64,000 nt of DNA, from assembly GCA_947172415.1 (NCBI GenBank), contig OX359191.1:5022001-5086000 (forward strand). Reading direction: 5' to 3'. Below the pieces are notes generated by a model. It had not been told where the DNA came from and made no database searches. It saw only the letters and a program-made list of their open reading frames with translations. This document shows positions 46,375 to 58,769 of this stretch, piece after piece. The translations under genes were made by a program, and so were the position numbers. The stretch's first letter is position 1; each line of letters opens with the position of its first letter. The DNA comes from Chondrosia reniformis (Eukaryota; Porifera; Demospongiae; Chondrillida; Chondrillidae).

Positions 46375-47877
46375 GTAAGTGTCAGAAAACCAGTTAATAC
46401 AAGTTCTGTGTGTATCTGTTATTGTAACTGCAATAAGTCATTATTGACCAATTAAGGAAAATGTTGGCTAATGTTGTTAATGTTGATATTGGGGAAGGGG
46501 GATGTGATGATAGAAGAATGCCACTGAAAAGGTTTCATCAATCTTTGAGAAGGAGATTATTATGTCATTTCAATTACAGTAACTACTGTTATCACTTTAA
46601 GGTTTTAATGGTGACAGAATTCTGTACTTAATGAATAGACAGAGCGCATATGGTACCTAACTTTGCATACTAACGTTTATGGTCCCCCATTCTATAGATA
46701 CACCCACAGTACCTACACCATGCCTTTGCCCCACTTATACATGTATATAACTGAAGACTGGCCTCTTTACTATAGCTATGCAAGGAAGTTGGCTGGAACT
46801 TTCTGTTATACAAGGGGAGCAGGCTTGATACCTCTGGTAATATAAGGTTGTTTTGTTATATTCTCAATTTTAGACCTCTTTAAATGACTAAAGTCACCCT
46901 AGAGCCTGGGATACTTACTACTCAGTAGTAATGCCTGAGGTGGTGGATATAATACTGTATGTAATTATGGAAATGAAATATTCATAAAAAACCCCAAAAA
47001 AACTATGTCATGGTTCTGTGGAAAAAGCCTGTTGAGAGGAGAAAAGAGCAAACTTTTTTTGTGAGGGGTGTATATAACTCTGGTAAGCCAAGCTCTCCCA
47101 ATGGCCTAATAGTTGATGGTTGACCCAGGTGTACCTGCTACACTTGCTGTGATAGCTGCCCCTTCTGGAAACTATGGCCATTGAACAAAGAACCGTCCAG
47201 CTCACATACAGACAGTGCCTTCTGCATGCTAGCTGTACGTATACTGCCTGCACCTCAAGGGCCCTCCCTTGTAGTCTAGGAGGACTGCCACTGCACATAA
47301 ATATGTATTGGACTATGGTGCTTGATGTACCCCTTCTGAAATGAGAAAGTATACTAGGATAGCGGTCATTATAGCACCTCTATTTCATCACATAAAATGT
47401 GTGTTACCATCATGGCAGAAGACAGACTACCGATAATTAGGTCAGCGTTTTATAGGAATTCACAAATTAAGCAGACTACTAAAATATGTACTAAAGTGGC
47501 TCTGACATGGGTAATGTTTGCAAAGTGAGGAAAATAAATACTCAAATACTCATAATTATATAGAAAGTCTTTTCGGAAAAACGAAACATCATCAGTAGCA
47601 CTGGGTATCCTTCAGAAGTTACCAAGTAACCTAAGCTTTCACTAGAGATTGATCACTTCTGAACCTGTTCAAATATCACTGAAATGTATTATCATTATAG
47701 ACTCTAAAGATATATAGGCTACACCTTAATTGAGACAGTATACAAGGTTAGTGGTCGTTTTACCATCTATATTCCATGAGATAAAAACGTGTCTCACCAT
47801 CTCGGTAGAAGACAGACTACCTAATACTAGGCTGTACTTCTATAAAATCTACAAAGTTAGTGTCTATTTTGGTATGG

Positions 47878-48075
47878 CAATGGGCACCCCATACCTGTAG
47901 TGTGATATCAGTGCCCGTGGCACTCAGTGGAGTTTGGTGGTCCTGGTATTAAGAAATCATGTAAGTAATGGATAATTATGGGCACCCCATACCTGTAGTG
48001 TGATATCAGTGCCCGTGGAACTCAGTGGAGTTTGGTTGTCCTGGTATTAAGAAATCATGTAAGTAATGGATAATG
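47878..48075 (-). repeat. Tandem duplication, about 102 bp, inside the DIRS-like fragment
   Basis: GGGCACCCCATACCTGTAGT recurs at 47884 and 47982 with two substitutions over the unit. It duplicates the segment just after motif C. Confidence 0.9.
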
Positions 48076-48480
48076 TGTTTCACACCTCTAGATCTCAGAA
48101 TCTATTCTAATGCCTCAGCCAATGCATGAAAGATGGCAGGTACTGAAGCAAGGCCAAATGGCAATTGGTAATTAACATAAACTGAGTCTTATTGGGTGAT
48201 TCCTAAGAAACGATGGTCGTCAGAATGAATTGGGACCCTCCTGTATGCCTCCCGGATGTCAATTTTGGCCAGCAGAGATCTCTTACCTAGAGAGTGCATG
48301 AGCAAGGCTTTATCAACTGGGGAGGAGTGGCAGACATGTGTTAGGTCTCTGTGAAGGTTTTTATTGATTCTTCTACGCTTGGGAGACGATAGATCACTGT
48401 AACCTTTCACATTCCCATTTTTGGAATAACTGCCACATGGCTAGTGATCACTTTGGACCACTCTTGCCGACGTAATGGAC
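47880..48480 (-). pseudogene. DIRS-like reverse transcriptase fragment
   Basis: Minus strand reads KRSLLAKIDIREAYRRVPIH, then SDDHRFLGI (motif A), LPFGLASVPAIFHALAEALE (motif B) and HIIHYLHDFLIPGPPNSTEC (motif C). This is the pattern of DIRS/Ngaro-type RTs (HYLDDF); the second catalytic Asp region reads YLHD, so the first Asp is His here. Several stops. No tyrosine recombinase was recognised downstream. Confidence 0.6.
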
Positions 48481-48689
48481 CCAATATATGGCCCTACCTG
48501 GTTTAATCTTTGAAGAACTCCCAGATGACATCTCCTTTGACCCGTGAGGACAGGGAATTTCTTTTTGATGATTCTGACTTACTGTAGATACAAGGCCAAT
48601 GCGAGAGCCGTCTGCACGTGGTAGTGTCTTCTTTATAGATTTTTCTTCCTGCCGTTTCTATTTCCTATCATGTGACTCTCAGCAGGAAG

Positions 48690-48860
48690 AAGGTATGAAT
48701 ATTAACTTATCCCCAGACTTGGTGTAAAAACAATGCCTTGATCTAGATTCATCCTTACTTTATGTTCTGGATCTAGAAGGCTTTTTTGACCCTTGTACTC
48801 TGCCAGTGGGTCTCCCTGTCTGTAATCTTAGACTTAATGGAATAAGGATTTCTTCTAACT
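48690..48860 (-). pseudogene. Penelope-like 3' end fragment
   Basis: GCCTTGATCTAGATTCATCC resembles the end of the GIY-YIG frame of element 2 (TTCCTTGATCTAAGTTCATT near 49131). It reads VRMNLDQGIV on the minus strand. Too short to place further. Confidence 0.4.
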
Positions 48861-48940
48861 GCATCGAACTTATCTTTGTAAAGGTTCATCTTTCGACTTT
48901 TAGAGCGTCTAGAGACGCAGTTTTTTCGATTCTTCTGTCT

Positions 48941-48975
48941 GCCAAACGTTTTGACCCTGGGGGTCTTCTTCAGTG
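48941..48975 (-). ncRNA. Degenerate hammerhead-like core by Penelope element 2
   Basis: Minus strand: CTGAAGA (one change from CTGATGA), GACC/GGGTC stem, then AAAAC in place of GAAAC. Core residues are altered, so it is probably inactive. Confidence 0.4.
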
Positions 48976-49004
48976 ACTGGTGTTGGTCTTCAAGGTGTAT
49001 TCAT

Positions 49005-49652
49005 TTATAGGCATCTTTTCCCGCCATTGTCGATTACCTCATCAGTGATGTCATCGGTTACATCATTTCCGGAGGAAGGAGAGGTGAAGGGAGTATTCAT
49101 AAAAAAGGGTTTCCAACCACTTCTTAGTACAATTCCTTGATCTAAGTTCATTCTTACCTGACATTGTTGGATCTTCAGGGCTTCCTTAATTCTTCTTCTG
49201 TACCAGTTCTCTTCCCTCTCCACCACTCTGGCTTGGCTCCACTCATTTGGATGGCCAGTTTTTAGGGAGTGAACAGCTAAGCCATTGTTCACATCCCCCA
49301 TCCTGACGGCACGTTTGTGCTCTGCCATCCTGACTTTTAGTGTTCTTCCAGTTTCTCCAGTGTACACTGCAGGGCAACTAGAACAGGGGATCTGGTAAAC
49401 GACACCTTTAATATCCATAGTAGGCTGGGGTTGTTTAGGCCTAGATAGGATACTCCTCAGTGATCTCTGCTTTGTGAAGATTTTTTCGATGTTCATCTTC
49501 CGGCATGTTCTGGAGATCATTTCACTGAGGCCTTTCACATATGGAATAAAAAGTTTACGTTTACCATCTACCCTACTTCCCTGGTTCCGTTGTCTCTTCT
49601 TCATGTGCCTAGCAGCAACCTTACTAAATAAAACGTTTGTGTTTACACTCAT
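49005..49652 (-). pseudogene. Penelope-like element 2, GIY-YIG endonuclease end
   Basis: 215 open codons. RT tail KLFIPYVKGLSEMISRTCRK, then VVYQIPCSSCPAVYTGETGR followed by TLKVRMAEHKRA: the GIY-YIG active-site strand-helix (here VY-YTG) with the catalytic Arg. It ends with a His/Asn block (LAVHSLKTGHPNEW) and MNLDQG. The domain nicks target DNA for insertion. Open, but attached to a decayed RT. Confidence 0.8.
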
Positions 49653-51780
49653 CCTTACTCTTCTGCTTTTGTCTTCTTTGCTCAGCAGTCCATGAGTATC
49701 CCGGGTGGGGTACCCATTGGCTTAAAGTACTCCTTTTAGCTGCTTCTTTTCTTCTTTGAGGCTTTTGGAGTTGGATCCACAGACCTTCTCACCTCTGTCA
49801 TTAAGACAAAATACAATACTAGTCTCTACCCTAGTGTGGTGATGAAAGGTAGAGTAAAGGTATCTATCCGTGTGTATTGATTACACAGACTTCTCTTGTA
49901 TTTCTTTACTTGCACATCCAGGAAAGGTTTAGAGCCATTAATCTCCTTCTCCCTGGTAAATTGGATGTTGTCATTGCTTCCATTAAGGAAGCCCAGAAAC
50001 TCCTCTACCTACTGTTCACCATGATTCCAGTTGACAAAGGTGTCATCTACATACCTCCGCCATAACTTAGGCTTCTCACAGCAGCTTGAAGGGTTTCCTT
50101 TTCGAAGTCTTCCATGAAGATGGTTGCTACCACTTGAGAAAGAGAGGAGATCCCATGGCTGCCCCCTTCCATTTGCTCAAAGAACTCGACATTATACAGG
50201 TGTTAGGTTGTCCTGCGGCAGATTTCTGTCGGTTCCTTAATGGTGGACAGATCCAAAGGGTTTCGTTGATCCAGGTTGGGGTTCTGGAGGAGTATTCTCT
50301 TGATGATCTGTAGGGATAGATCTATGGGTACTTTGGTGAACAGGCGTTTATCATCAAAACTGATCGTTTATCTTCAGTGTTCACACCCACTCCCATAATC
50401 TTCTTTATGAAGTCCTCAGGACTCCTCACAAAATGGGAAGTCTTCCCCCATAATGATGCCAACACCCCTGCCAAATACCTGGAAAGGTGATAGTTTGGAG
50501 AATTAATAGAGGAAACAATTGGTTGCTAGGGTACCCTTGCCTTGTGTATTTTTGGTAAACTGTAGAGCTGGTGTGTGGAATTGTGTTGATTCTGGATCCT
50601 CTTCCTCAATTCAGATGGAAGTTTGCCATTTTTCTCCAGTGACCTTAGAAATTCAGTTACCGTATATATGTTTTATCTTCATTGTAGGATTTTTCTTTAT
50701 GGATCAATAACCAGTATCCTCCAAAAGTACCCTTATCTTCTGATCATATTCATTTCTGTCCATAAGGACTGTGGTATTTCCTATGTCGGTTTGGAGGATG
50801 ATAGTACACCCTGCAGTTGACTGTAGCGATGGGCTTGTCAAATATCTTCAGGAAGCCACTCTTCCAATGTAGCCATTTACTCTCCATGTTTGTATGACCA
50901 GCTTTCAAGATCCATTACTAAGGTCTAGCATAGGGCCTCCAGGTTACATTTCTTAAATGCTCTGATCTTCTTAGGCTGGTGTATATTGTGGCCCTGCACG
51001 TTTCGGTCCCATCCTAATAGTATAGATTATCATATGATGGCCAACTCCTACGTTAACACAACCTGATTCGGTGACAATTTAGTTGGACACATACACATTA
51101 TCTATCAGAGACCTTGAACTCTGTGTAACTCTGATAGATTTCACTAAAAGACAGAAGCAGCGTACCAGAACCCATGCAACCTTTTACCAAAATACAAATT
51201 TTATCATTCAGTGGCACAAGCTCCTAACATTTAAGTGACAAAGTACAAGATCCTCCTCACTCTTAAGACTGGTAAGGCCTCCTGTAGGCCAGTAGGAACT
51301 TCTACAGTGTCATCCCTATTGCTCATCAAAATGAACACCACTGCTACAAGAAGATGCACTGAAGAGACTGTCAAAGAAGGGAGGCAGGCAACAAAGAGAG
51401 CAATACCACTGGTCTTCACAAGCAGCAAGAGACTATGAGCTTCGTCAGATACTTACTCAAAATTTACATGGCACCATTTGTCACAACCATCACATTGTAG
51501 ACCTTTTTGGTCATTCTTTACTGACCTTTCAGACTTCAGGCAAGAATACCTGCAACTACATAGGCCTGGATTTGCTTCACCATTTCCAGAGAGTATCAAC
51601 AATAGCAACAGTGTCAACAGCCTGAAGGATCTTAACGGTGACTGTGAAGTACAGTTTTATGTGTCGTTTGACAATGCTTAAGGACGTCGCCAGGGTAAAG
51701 TAAGCATTTCGAGGCTAGATGGCTTATAGGTGGGAGAAAATAGGATACTAAGTTGATCCTCTAGTGAGTAATCTACGCTT

Positions 51781-51782
51781 AG

Positions 51783-51814
<32 letters not shown>
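51781..51814. repeat. (AATC)n microsatellite, tail of the RTE-like LINE
   Basis: About eight AATC units. On the minus strand this is (GATT)n at the 3' end of the LINE that follows. Confidence 0.85.
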
Positions 51815-51815
<1 letters not shown>

Positions 51816-53706
51816 GGATACATATCTCCAATACCGGAGGTCATCCCTAATTAAGCAGTTCAGTTTTGCAAAATAAATATAAGAAAAAAAAGATACATTT
51901 AGCTGCACCATAAATAGATATAATAAGTAAATCATTTAAAATTATCAATCCACCTCATTCTTGGTCTACCTCTCGGCCTTCTTCCCTCCATCACTCCTAC
52001 ATAACCTTTCTTTGTGGTTCTTTCACTGCTCATTTCCTCTAGCCTGCACTTCCAATTCTTCTGCCTCCTCCTTATCAAGTCTAAGATGCCTTCCTGTCCC
52101 AGTTGCTGTCTGATATCCTTATTTCTTATTCTGTCCATTCTACTCACCCCCTGTATTCCCCTCAGCACACTCATTTGGGTAGCCTGCACTCTCAACTGCT
52201 GCTGCTTGGTCAAATTCCATATCTCACAACTGTACGACAATGACGGCATCATCGTGGCATTGACTACTTTCAGTTTAGTGCTTATACTTAACTCCTTCCT
52301 CCTCCAGACTGCCTCATTCATCCCTCCAATCATTCTCGAAGCACTCCCAATCCTTACCTCCACTTCCTTCTCCATCTGCCATTGCTGCTTATCAACACTC
52401 CCAGATATTTCATTTCCTCCTCCTGCTCAATAACCTGGTCTCCAACTTCCACTTCACAGCTATCCCTCTCTCTTGCTACTTTCATCACTTTCGTCTTCTT
52501 CCAATTCACTTTCAAATCCCATCTCTCCATTGCAACACTCAATGCCTGCAGATTACTCTGTAGCCTCTCTTCTGACTCTGCCAACAAAACCATGTCATCT
52601 GCAAAGAGTAGCACCCCCACATTACCTGTCGACAACTTCACCGCTCCCACAAACTCTCTTCTTGCTTCTCTCGCTACCTTGTCCACAAACACATTAAACA
52701 ACCATGGCGATAGTGTGCAGCCTTGCCTCAAACCCTTGTACACCCCAAACCACTCCGACTCTCTCTCTCCAAGTCTCACACTTGCTTTTCCATCCTCATA
52801 CAGTGCCTGAACTGCTTGTAATAATCTTCCTTCTACACCATACTCCTCCAACACTTCCCATAACTTCTGTCTATTTACGTACATTATCATATGCTTTCTC
52901 TAGATCCTCAAATGCTATGTACACCACCCTGTCCTTCTCAATGGTCTTCTCCATAATCTGCCTTACTGCAAAGATCTGGTCATTACAGCCCCTTCCTACC
53001 CTGAACCCAGCTTACTCATCCATTACCTTCTCTGCTGTTCTCGTTCTCACCCTGTCATTTAACACCCTTGCATACACTTTTCGACCACACTCAATTGGCT
53101 TATCCCTCTGTAATTAGAGCATTCCAGCCTGCTCCCCTTCTTGTAGATAGGGATGATCTGAGCTTTCTGGCAGTCATTTGGGGCCACACCCACTCTCCAC
53201 ACCACGCTCCACACTACGCTCCACACTACGCTTAGAGCTGTGGTGAATATTACCATCCTCCTCACTATCACTATAATCGTGGCAAGAATAAAGAGCTTCA
53301 CTAAAGCCATGAGCTTTTCAACTCTGCTATTGTTTGGCATCCAACCAGGCAAGCGTTCCTCTAAATCTCAGGCTCTAGGCCTTCCTGTATCCTTGGTGAT
53401 GTTCCTGTGTCTTGCTTCTCTTCTGCTTCTCCAGGTTTCTTCCCTGATTGCTTTGCTCTCATTTAGTTGTCTCTTCTCTTACAGTCATAGCAACAGAGTA
53501 GACCAAGTAATCGAGGTGACAGGCCAACCTGGGGCCTTCCTGCCACTCTTTTTTTTCAACCACACATTGGCCTCCTCCTCTAGTAGTGCAGTATTAACAT
53601 GCTTAAAATGCAGGGTTTCATAGGGTTTCCTCTCAGAGAAATACCATGGCCAAGACTCTTTAGCTTTTCCAAAAAGTTGCATGAAAGGATCATTCTTCTC
53701 TTCCAT
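51815..53706 (-). mobile_element. RTE-like LINE, antisense, decayed
   Basis: Minus strand RT in pieces: CQKAQIIPIYKKGSRLECSN then YRGISQLSVVEK (about 53150), GLRQGCTLSPWLFNVFVDKV (B), VGVLLFADDMVLLAESEERL (C, FADD intact) and EMKYLGVLISSNGRW (E). The C-terminus reads SYSCEIWNLTK ... RRPRGRPRMRWIDNFK (stop near 51932). That ending is typical of RTE/CR1-related LINEs. Frameshifts lie near 52360, 52880 and 53060. A 12-bp triplication (53196-53233, encoding repeated SVVW) disrupts the N-terminal part. Confidence 0.75.
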
Positions 53707-54741
53707 GAGTCGGAGTGTCCACAGGCTCAGGGTGGTTCACTTTGTTTAGTCCTTTGAGCTGAACTTGATCTGAACTCACCAGTGCATTCCTTAAAAACTA
53801 ACTAATTGAAAAGAACTAACAACAGGATATGTAGTACACCAACCCAGTAAGCAATTGATACATATTAATTGGTTCTACTTATGTACAGTATATACAAGTC
53901 ATGCCACAATTATCACCACTGAGGTCATTAGGACATTCCTAACCTTGGTGCTGACATGCCTATTTGCACATCTGTAAACATGCCACTGTTTTCATTTATA
54001 AATGCAGTGTACATTTTGTACAGTCCTGTAGCATTTTATATTTGAAGTTTTTCCTCAATTGATTAGAAAAGCTGGGACTAAATAAACATTCTGCTATATT
54101 TGAATTACCTAAAATTGCTTTAAAATGGTGGTATTGTGAACATTTGGTTCACATGAACCTCCTTGGGGCCATATGATTTTTTATTTATTTTTATTGTATT
54201 TGTTATGCTTTAAAATAACTTTTGTGCCAATGATTGAACCCTTGACGTGTCTGTAAAACCATTGTTAATAATGTAATGTACGTAAGACCTTTGCAAAGAT
54301 TTAATTAGGGATATGGACTCGAAAGTGTTGGCAGTCAAATGACAAATGAAAGCCATACAATGATTAAAAGCTGACTGCTAAAAACCAGCGAGTGATTTGA
54401 GTTGGGGGCATCCATGCATCCTGCGTATTTCTATCTCGAAATACTTCTTTATTGAATAAATGTATTAGACATATATATGTAGGTTTTAAAGTACCTGCAT
54501 GAACCAATAAGATAAAGTGAAAAAACATGATTAACACTGGACCACCCTCCCCCATCTGATGATAGCTATCAGGCTGTAAAAGTAATATACCTCATTAGAT
54601 AATAGTAATGATTTATCAGCTAAACCTTATATTTTGTATTCAGCATCAAGCTAGTGTGTGTAAAATGTTTTGATGTCTCACAGGCTAACACATTAGAATG
54701 AATCCAGAATTATGCTGCTGTAATTTAATTGTTTTTCCCAG

Positions 54742-54821
54742 GAGACATATACTTAGAGCGGGTTGGTAACTCCAGGCAGAGAATAGCTAAACTTGGAAAT
54801 CCTTTTATTAGAGATGGAACA
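54742..54821 (+). CDS. EIF2B1: eIF2B alpha subunit, exon 5
   Basis: 80 bp, phase 1 to 0. Encodes DIYLERVGNSRQRIAKLGNP then FIRDGT; aligns with the human [20 protein letters not shown] segment and ends at the same Asp-Gly-small residue. TTTTTCCCAG acceptor, GTAAGC donor. Confidence 0.93.
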
Positions 54822-55248
54822 GTAAGCTTTCAAACACACTGAAACTATATATGGCAATACACACTCCAGAGAAACTAAAAACAATACTTACATACGTACT
54901 AAGCAGAGGTACTTTCTAACCAAAATTGGAATATTATATGACAAAATATTTTAATCAGACTCATTACTACTATACATAAAATATGTTTTTATATTAGAAA
55001 CAATCCCATCATTGAAATCATTTCCATTCAGTAAAATCATATTTGTGGCTAATAGTAAACTTCAATGCTTATGTTTTAAGCAGATATACTTATTATTTAG
55101 GTTAATACTAATTAACTCTTTCACTGTTTTGTATTCTTATTATTTATCTGCTTAAATATATAATGCTAGACACCTAAAAGAAGTGTGTTTTAAAGTCAAA
55201 ATATTAACAGAGAATACAATGTATATATACAAGATTCTCTACTCTTAG
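54822..55248 (+). other. EIF2B1 intron 5
   Basis: 427 bp, AT-rich, no inserted element recognised: the one clearly repeat-free intron of moderate size here. Confidence 0.75.
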
Positions 55249-55361
55249 ATAATATTGACGCATTCAAAGTCAAGAGTTGTATTAAGACTCCTGCAAGAGG
55301 CAGCAGATTCACGCAAAAGAGTGAAAGTATTTGTTACTGAATCTACAATTGATAGAACAGG
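55249..55361 (+). CDS. EIF2B1: eIF2B alpha subunit, exon 6
   Basis: 113 bp, phase 0 to 2. Encodes IILTHSKSRVVLRLLQEAAD then SRKRVKVFVTESTIDRTG. It matches the human ILTHAYSRVVLRVLEAA and VYVTESQPDLSG block, which lines the sugar-phosphate-binding-like pocket of the eIF2B alpha/beta/delta fold. The donor is GTTAGT, a weaker form than elsewhere. Confidence 0.93.
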
Positions 55362-55536
55362 GTTAGTTTCAAATTATGAATAATTATTTGTAAACATTGT
55401 TTGCCTTCCTATAACCCTCATTGTAGAGGCAGTCTATAACACATGTTAAGAACTCTCAAATTTTGTTGTTGTATATATGTATATACTAGTTAATTGATGA
55501 TTATTGAGCTACAGCAACAGGAATATTCTTTAGAAT

Positions 55537-55570
55537 TGAACGTTTCGACCCTAAGGTCTTCATCAGCAAT
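55537..55570 (-). ncRNA. Hammerhead ribozyme-like core, Penelope element 1
   Basis: Minus strand: CTGATGA, stem GACC/GGTC with loop TTAG, GAAAC, in the exact order and spacing of the hammerhead core. It lies about 130 bp beyond the endonuclease stop, where Penelope-like elements are known to carry hammerhead motifs. Stem III and the cleavage triplet were not resolved by eye. Confidence 0.6.
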
Positions 55571-55696
55571 AATGACAAGAGGAGCACAAGTGTGTTTAAA
55601 TAGATGTTGGGTGGCAGGTGGTGAGTGATGATGTAATAGTGAATTGAGCCAAATATTAATTAGGATGAAAAGAATAAAATAAGGTGGTAGTGTTAA

Positions 55697-57964
55697 TTAA
55701 TTAAGTATGTCCTTCCAAATGGGATCCACATTCATTCCTAAGTCCATGTTCATGCAAGGTGTTTTCTGTATTAGTATAGCCTCCTTGATCTTTCTTCTGA
55801 TTTTATGTTGTTCTTCCAGTAATACTTTAGCATTCTCCCATGAGATGTCATGCAAGGTTTCTTTAACATGTACAGCTAGAGAGTTGTTGGTGTCAATTCT
55901 TTGTACTGACCTATTATGTTCCTTCATCCTGTCAATGAGGGTTTTACATGTTTCACCAATGTACACTTGTCCGCATCTGCAAGGTATTTCATAAATGACT
56001 CCTGTGTGGTGTCTTTATCCTGGTCAATAGGGAGCGAAGAGTGTTAGTTGCCTTGTGTCTGATTCTCACTTCCAGTGGTCTGCAAACTCTTTGTAGGGTT
56101 TCACTTAAACCTTTGATGTAAGGTAAGCAGAGGACACGTTCTCCTTCTTTAATCAGATCATCATTCCTTCTTTTCTTCTTCTTTAGTGTTCTTCTTACAA
56201 GTCCTTCTGGGTAGCTATTGGCAATAAAGGTGGTTCTGATGTGTTCGAGTTCTCTTTGTAATGATTGTCCTTTGCATAGGTGTTCAGCCCTTTTTTTGAG
56301 GCATAAGATGGTGCCAATCTTGGTGGAAGGATGGTGATTAGAATTGTAGTGAATATAGCTATCGGTATGTGTAGGCTTTCTGAACACACTGGTGTGGAAT
56401 TGTTGTGAAACTCTTTCGACCAAGACATCTAAGAAAGGTAATTGTCCTTGTTTTTCTTCCTCCATTGTGAATTTGATGTTGTCCTTAATAGAGTTGAGAT
56501 GTTCGAGAAAACCTTTCAGTTGTTCTTTACCATGTCTCCATATTACAAAGGTGTCATCCACATACCTTAGCCATATAGTTGGTTTCTTGGTGGTAGAGTT
56601 GATTGCTAGGTTCTCAAAATATTCCATATAAATGTTAGCAACTACTGGGGACAGGGGGGGAACCCATGGCAGCCCCTTCAGTTTGTTGATAGAAATTGTC
56701 CCCAAATTTAAAGAAAGTTGTGGTAAGGCACTTCTTCAGTAAGTCAGTAATTATGTCGGGTGGTAGGTTTGTTCTCTCCACAAGAGTTGTGTCTTTGTGT
56801 AGTAGATACGAGACAATGCTGATGGCTTCATTAATTGGTACTTTGGTAAAGAGGTTTACCACATCAAAGCTAACCATTCTGTCATTAGGCTCAATCCTGA
56901 TGTCCCTGAGTAACTGTACAAAGTGGATGGAGTTACGTACAGTATGACATGACTTATCAGCAAGGGGGGAGAGAATCTTTGTTAATTCTTTGGCCAGGGT
57001 GTAAGTGGGGGAGTTTGTAGAAGACACAATGGGTCTTAGCGGTCTGTCCTACCTTGTGGATCTTTTGTAACCCGTATATACGTGGTGGTTGGCAATGGGA
57101 TGGTGCTAGTTTTAATCTAGTCTCCCTATCAATTAGTCCTTTCTGTTCAATCTGCTTCATAGTTTGGTTGATCTCTCTTTCAATTTTGGTTGTTGGAGTT
57201 TTCTTTATTTCTTGATAGGTGTCATCTTTGAGTAGATTCTCCATTTTGATGTGGTATTCTGTAGTATTGATGACCACTGTGGTTTTTCCTTTGTGGGCAG
57301 TTATGATTTTGATAGAGTCATCATTCCGTAACCTTCTTATAGCTAACCGTTGCAATCTTGTTGTGTTGGGTTGTGGTATTCTTGCATGTTTGAGGCACCA
57401 CTTTACTCTGGACTTTAAATCCTGTGATCTGAGTCCACTCATGCTCCTTGCAATAGACTCGGTTCTGGCAATGATGTCTGTGTATGGGATAGACTTGGGT
57501 GAGATGGAGAAGTTGAGTCCAAGGGAAAGTACCTCCTCTTCAATATTGTCAAGATTACGGCTGCTATAGTTGTGTACAACCTTCTTTTGCTTTATCTGAC
57601 CTTGACATTCCAAGATGAGTCTATCTAATTTCTTTTGATGTCTTTCTTTACATTGCTTATAGGTTGTCTCTTCATGTTGCATGATCCAGGTTTCCATTTC
57701 TCTGTGTTGTTGTTGGTCCAACATTCTGAGTAAGCATTGTTGTAATTCTTGTTTGGACTTCCATAGGTAGGACTGTTTCTTGTGAGCTTGGCCAATACTT
57801 TCATTAAGTAACTTGAAAGAAACCTTCTTAGATAGAGTTGACATGTTGTAAGATTGAATTGGTAATCTTATCCTGAATCCTTTTGGAATGATGTCTTGTG
57901 GTTTGCCTGTTTGTAAACTTTGCAAATTAAGACTTTGGAACTCTAATACTGGCTTCCGTAGCAA
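55697..57964 (-). pseudogene. Penelope-like RT and GIY-YIG protein, frameshifted
   Basis: Pieces in order: 57964-56957 (basic, coiled-coil-like N-terminus, then KGKTTVVINTTEYHIKMENL and PPRIYGLQKIHK); a shift near 57030; 57027-56635 (IVSSTNSPTYTLAKELTKIL, motif A SFDVVNLFTKVP, motif B EGAAMGSP); a shift in a run of G at 56654-56660; 56705-55989 (LSPVVANIYMEYFE, motif C LRYVDDTFVIW intact, LPFLDVLV, and the C-terminal LPYIKGLSETLQRVCRPL); a short break; 55966-55697 (MYIGETCKTLIDRMKEHNRS, the GIY-YIG nuclease). Only two or three indels separate this from an open protein, so it is a fairly recent copy. Confidence 0.85.
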
Positions 57965-58769
57965 TATCTTCTTCTGTGGTTGGCTTCCTCTAGGTAGATA
58001 ACCCAGTTGTCCTCAGTAACTGTTTGGGAGTGCTACTTATTGGACTACCATCTTCAGACACTCTCTTTAGCTTCTTTACAGAAGCGTCTGTGTTTTACCT
58101 CCTTATTAGTGTGGTCTTCTACTTCCTGTAGTTGTAAATTTTGTCATTCCATTTGCAGCATTATGTCCAACTTACACTTTTATAACAGTTTACTGATGTA
58201 ACAGTAATGAAATGTTACAGAGAGTGTGTTTTGGTGTAACTGATTATTGACAATAGCTTCTTAAGTTAGACAGAAACTATACAACTGATTTTATGTATGT
58301 ACATATGTTATCATAAGACAATTACTAATTACTGCCTGTAAGCAGCTTCAGTATCTTTGGTTTTCATGAAATCCTGCTTTTCAGTCAATTTCGATATTAA
58401 TATAGAGAGTTACGGATTTGTACTTGGATCTAACCTTAAAATATATAGCAAATCAGCTTCAGTAGTTAAACAACCAAATATTAGCTGACTAGGTCAGCAA
58501 CCTATAGATGAAATATTGGTATGTATATACAACCTTTGGTAGGTGTTTTTCTCCATCATTCTATTTCACAATGTAAACTTGTAGTATTCACAAGAATGTG
58601 AGAATGAACTTGATCTTGCAGAAATTTAACCTTTACTGTTGTATGACATCCTGTTGTTGTACGTAGCTAGCTAGGGCCAAAGCAATGTTTGACCTGACTT
58701 TTCCATAGGTATGCTATTGGTGTACGTAGTTGTATCATGCATTTGCAAACAATGTTGGGTGATGTTGAT

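Larger units (their letters stand above)
48941..50990 (-). mobile_element. Penelope-like element 2, antisense in intron 4
   Basis: Minus strand: N-terminal KGNTTVL-type block near 50770, PIVSSINSPNYHLSRYLAG near 50530, an RT core with RYVDDTFV near 50050, then an open 215-codon end (49652 to 49005) with a GIY-YIG nuclease. The RT portion has stops and shifts, so it is inactive. A degenerate hammerhead-like sequence lies just past the 3' end. Confidence 0.75.
46375..54741 (+). other. EIF2B1 intron 4 (8.4 kb), mostly antisense retroelements
   Basis: GTAAGT donor, TTTTTCCCAG acceptor. From left: unrecognised sequence to 47344; a degenerate direct repeat of about 120 bp (ATGGCAGAAGACAGACTACC at 47413 versus CGGTAGAAGACAGACTACC at 47801); a DIRS-like RT fragment; Penelope-like element 2; an RTE-like LINE; then unrecognised AT-rich sequence 53701-54741. 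50990-51779 holds nothing recognised. Confidence 0.75.
55537..57990 (-). mobile_element. Penelope-like element 1, nearly full length, antisense
   Basis: Reads from about 57990 to 55697 on the minus strand as N-terminal domain, reverse transcriptase and GIY-YIG endonuclease, followed by a hammerhead-like motif at 55570-55537. This is the canonical order for endonuclease-bearing Penelope-like elements. It is the best preserved of the three copies in the window. Confidence 0.85.

Noticed and set aside
47008..47298. Open minus-strand frame that could be the RNase H part of the DIRS-like fragment
   Set aside because: No RNase H acidic motif could be identified; left uncalled.
47580..47612. CATCATCAG with a nearby GAAAC as another hammerhead
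   Set aside because: On the minus strand CTGATGA is not followed by a proper stem II and GAAAC; the GAAAC lies on the wrong strand.
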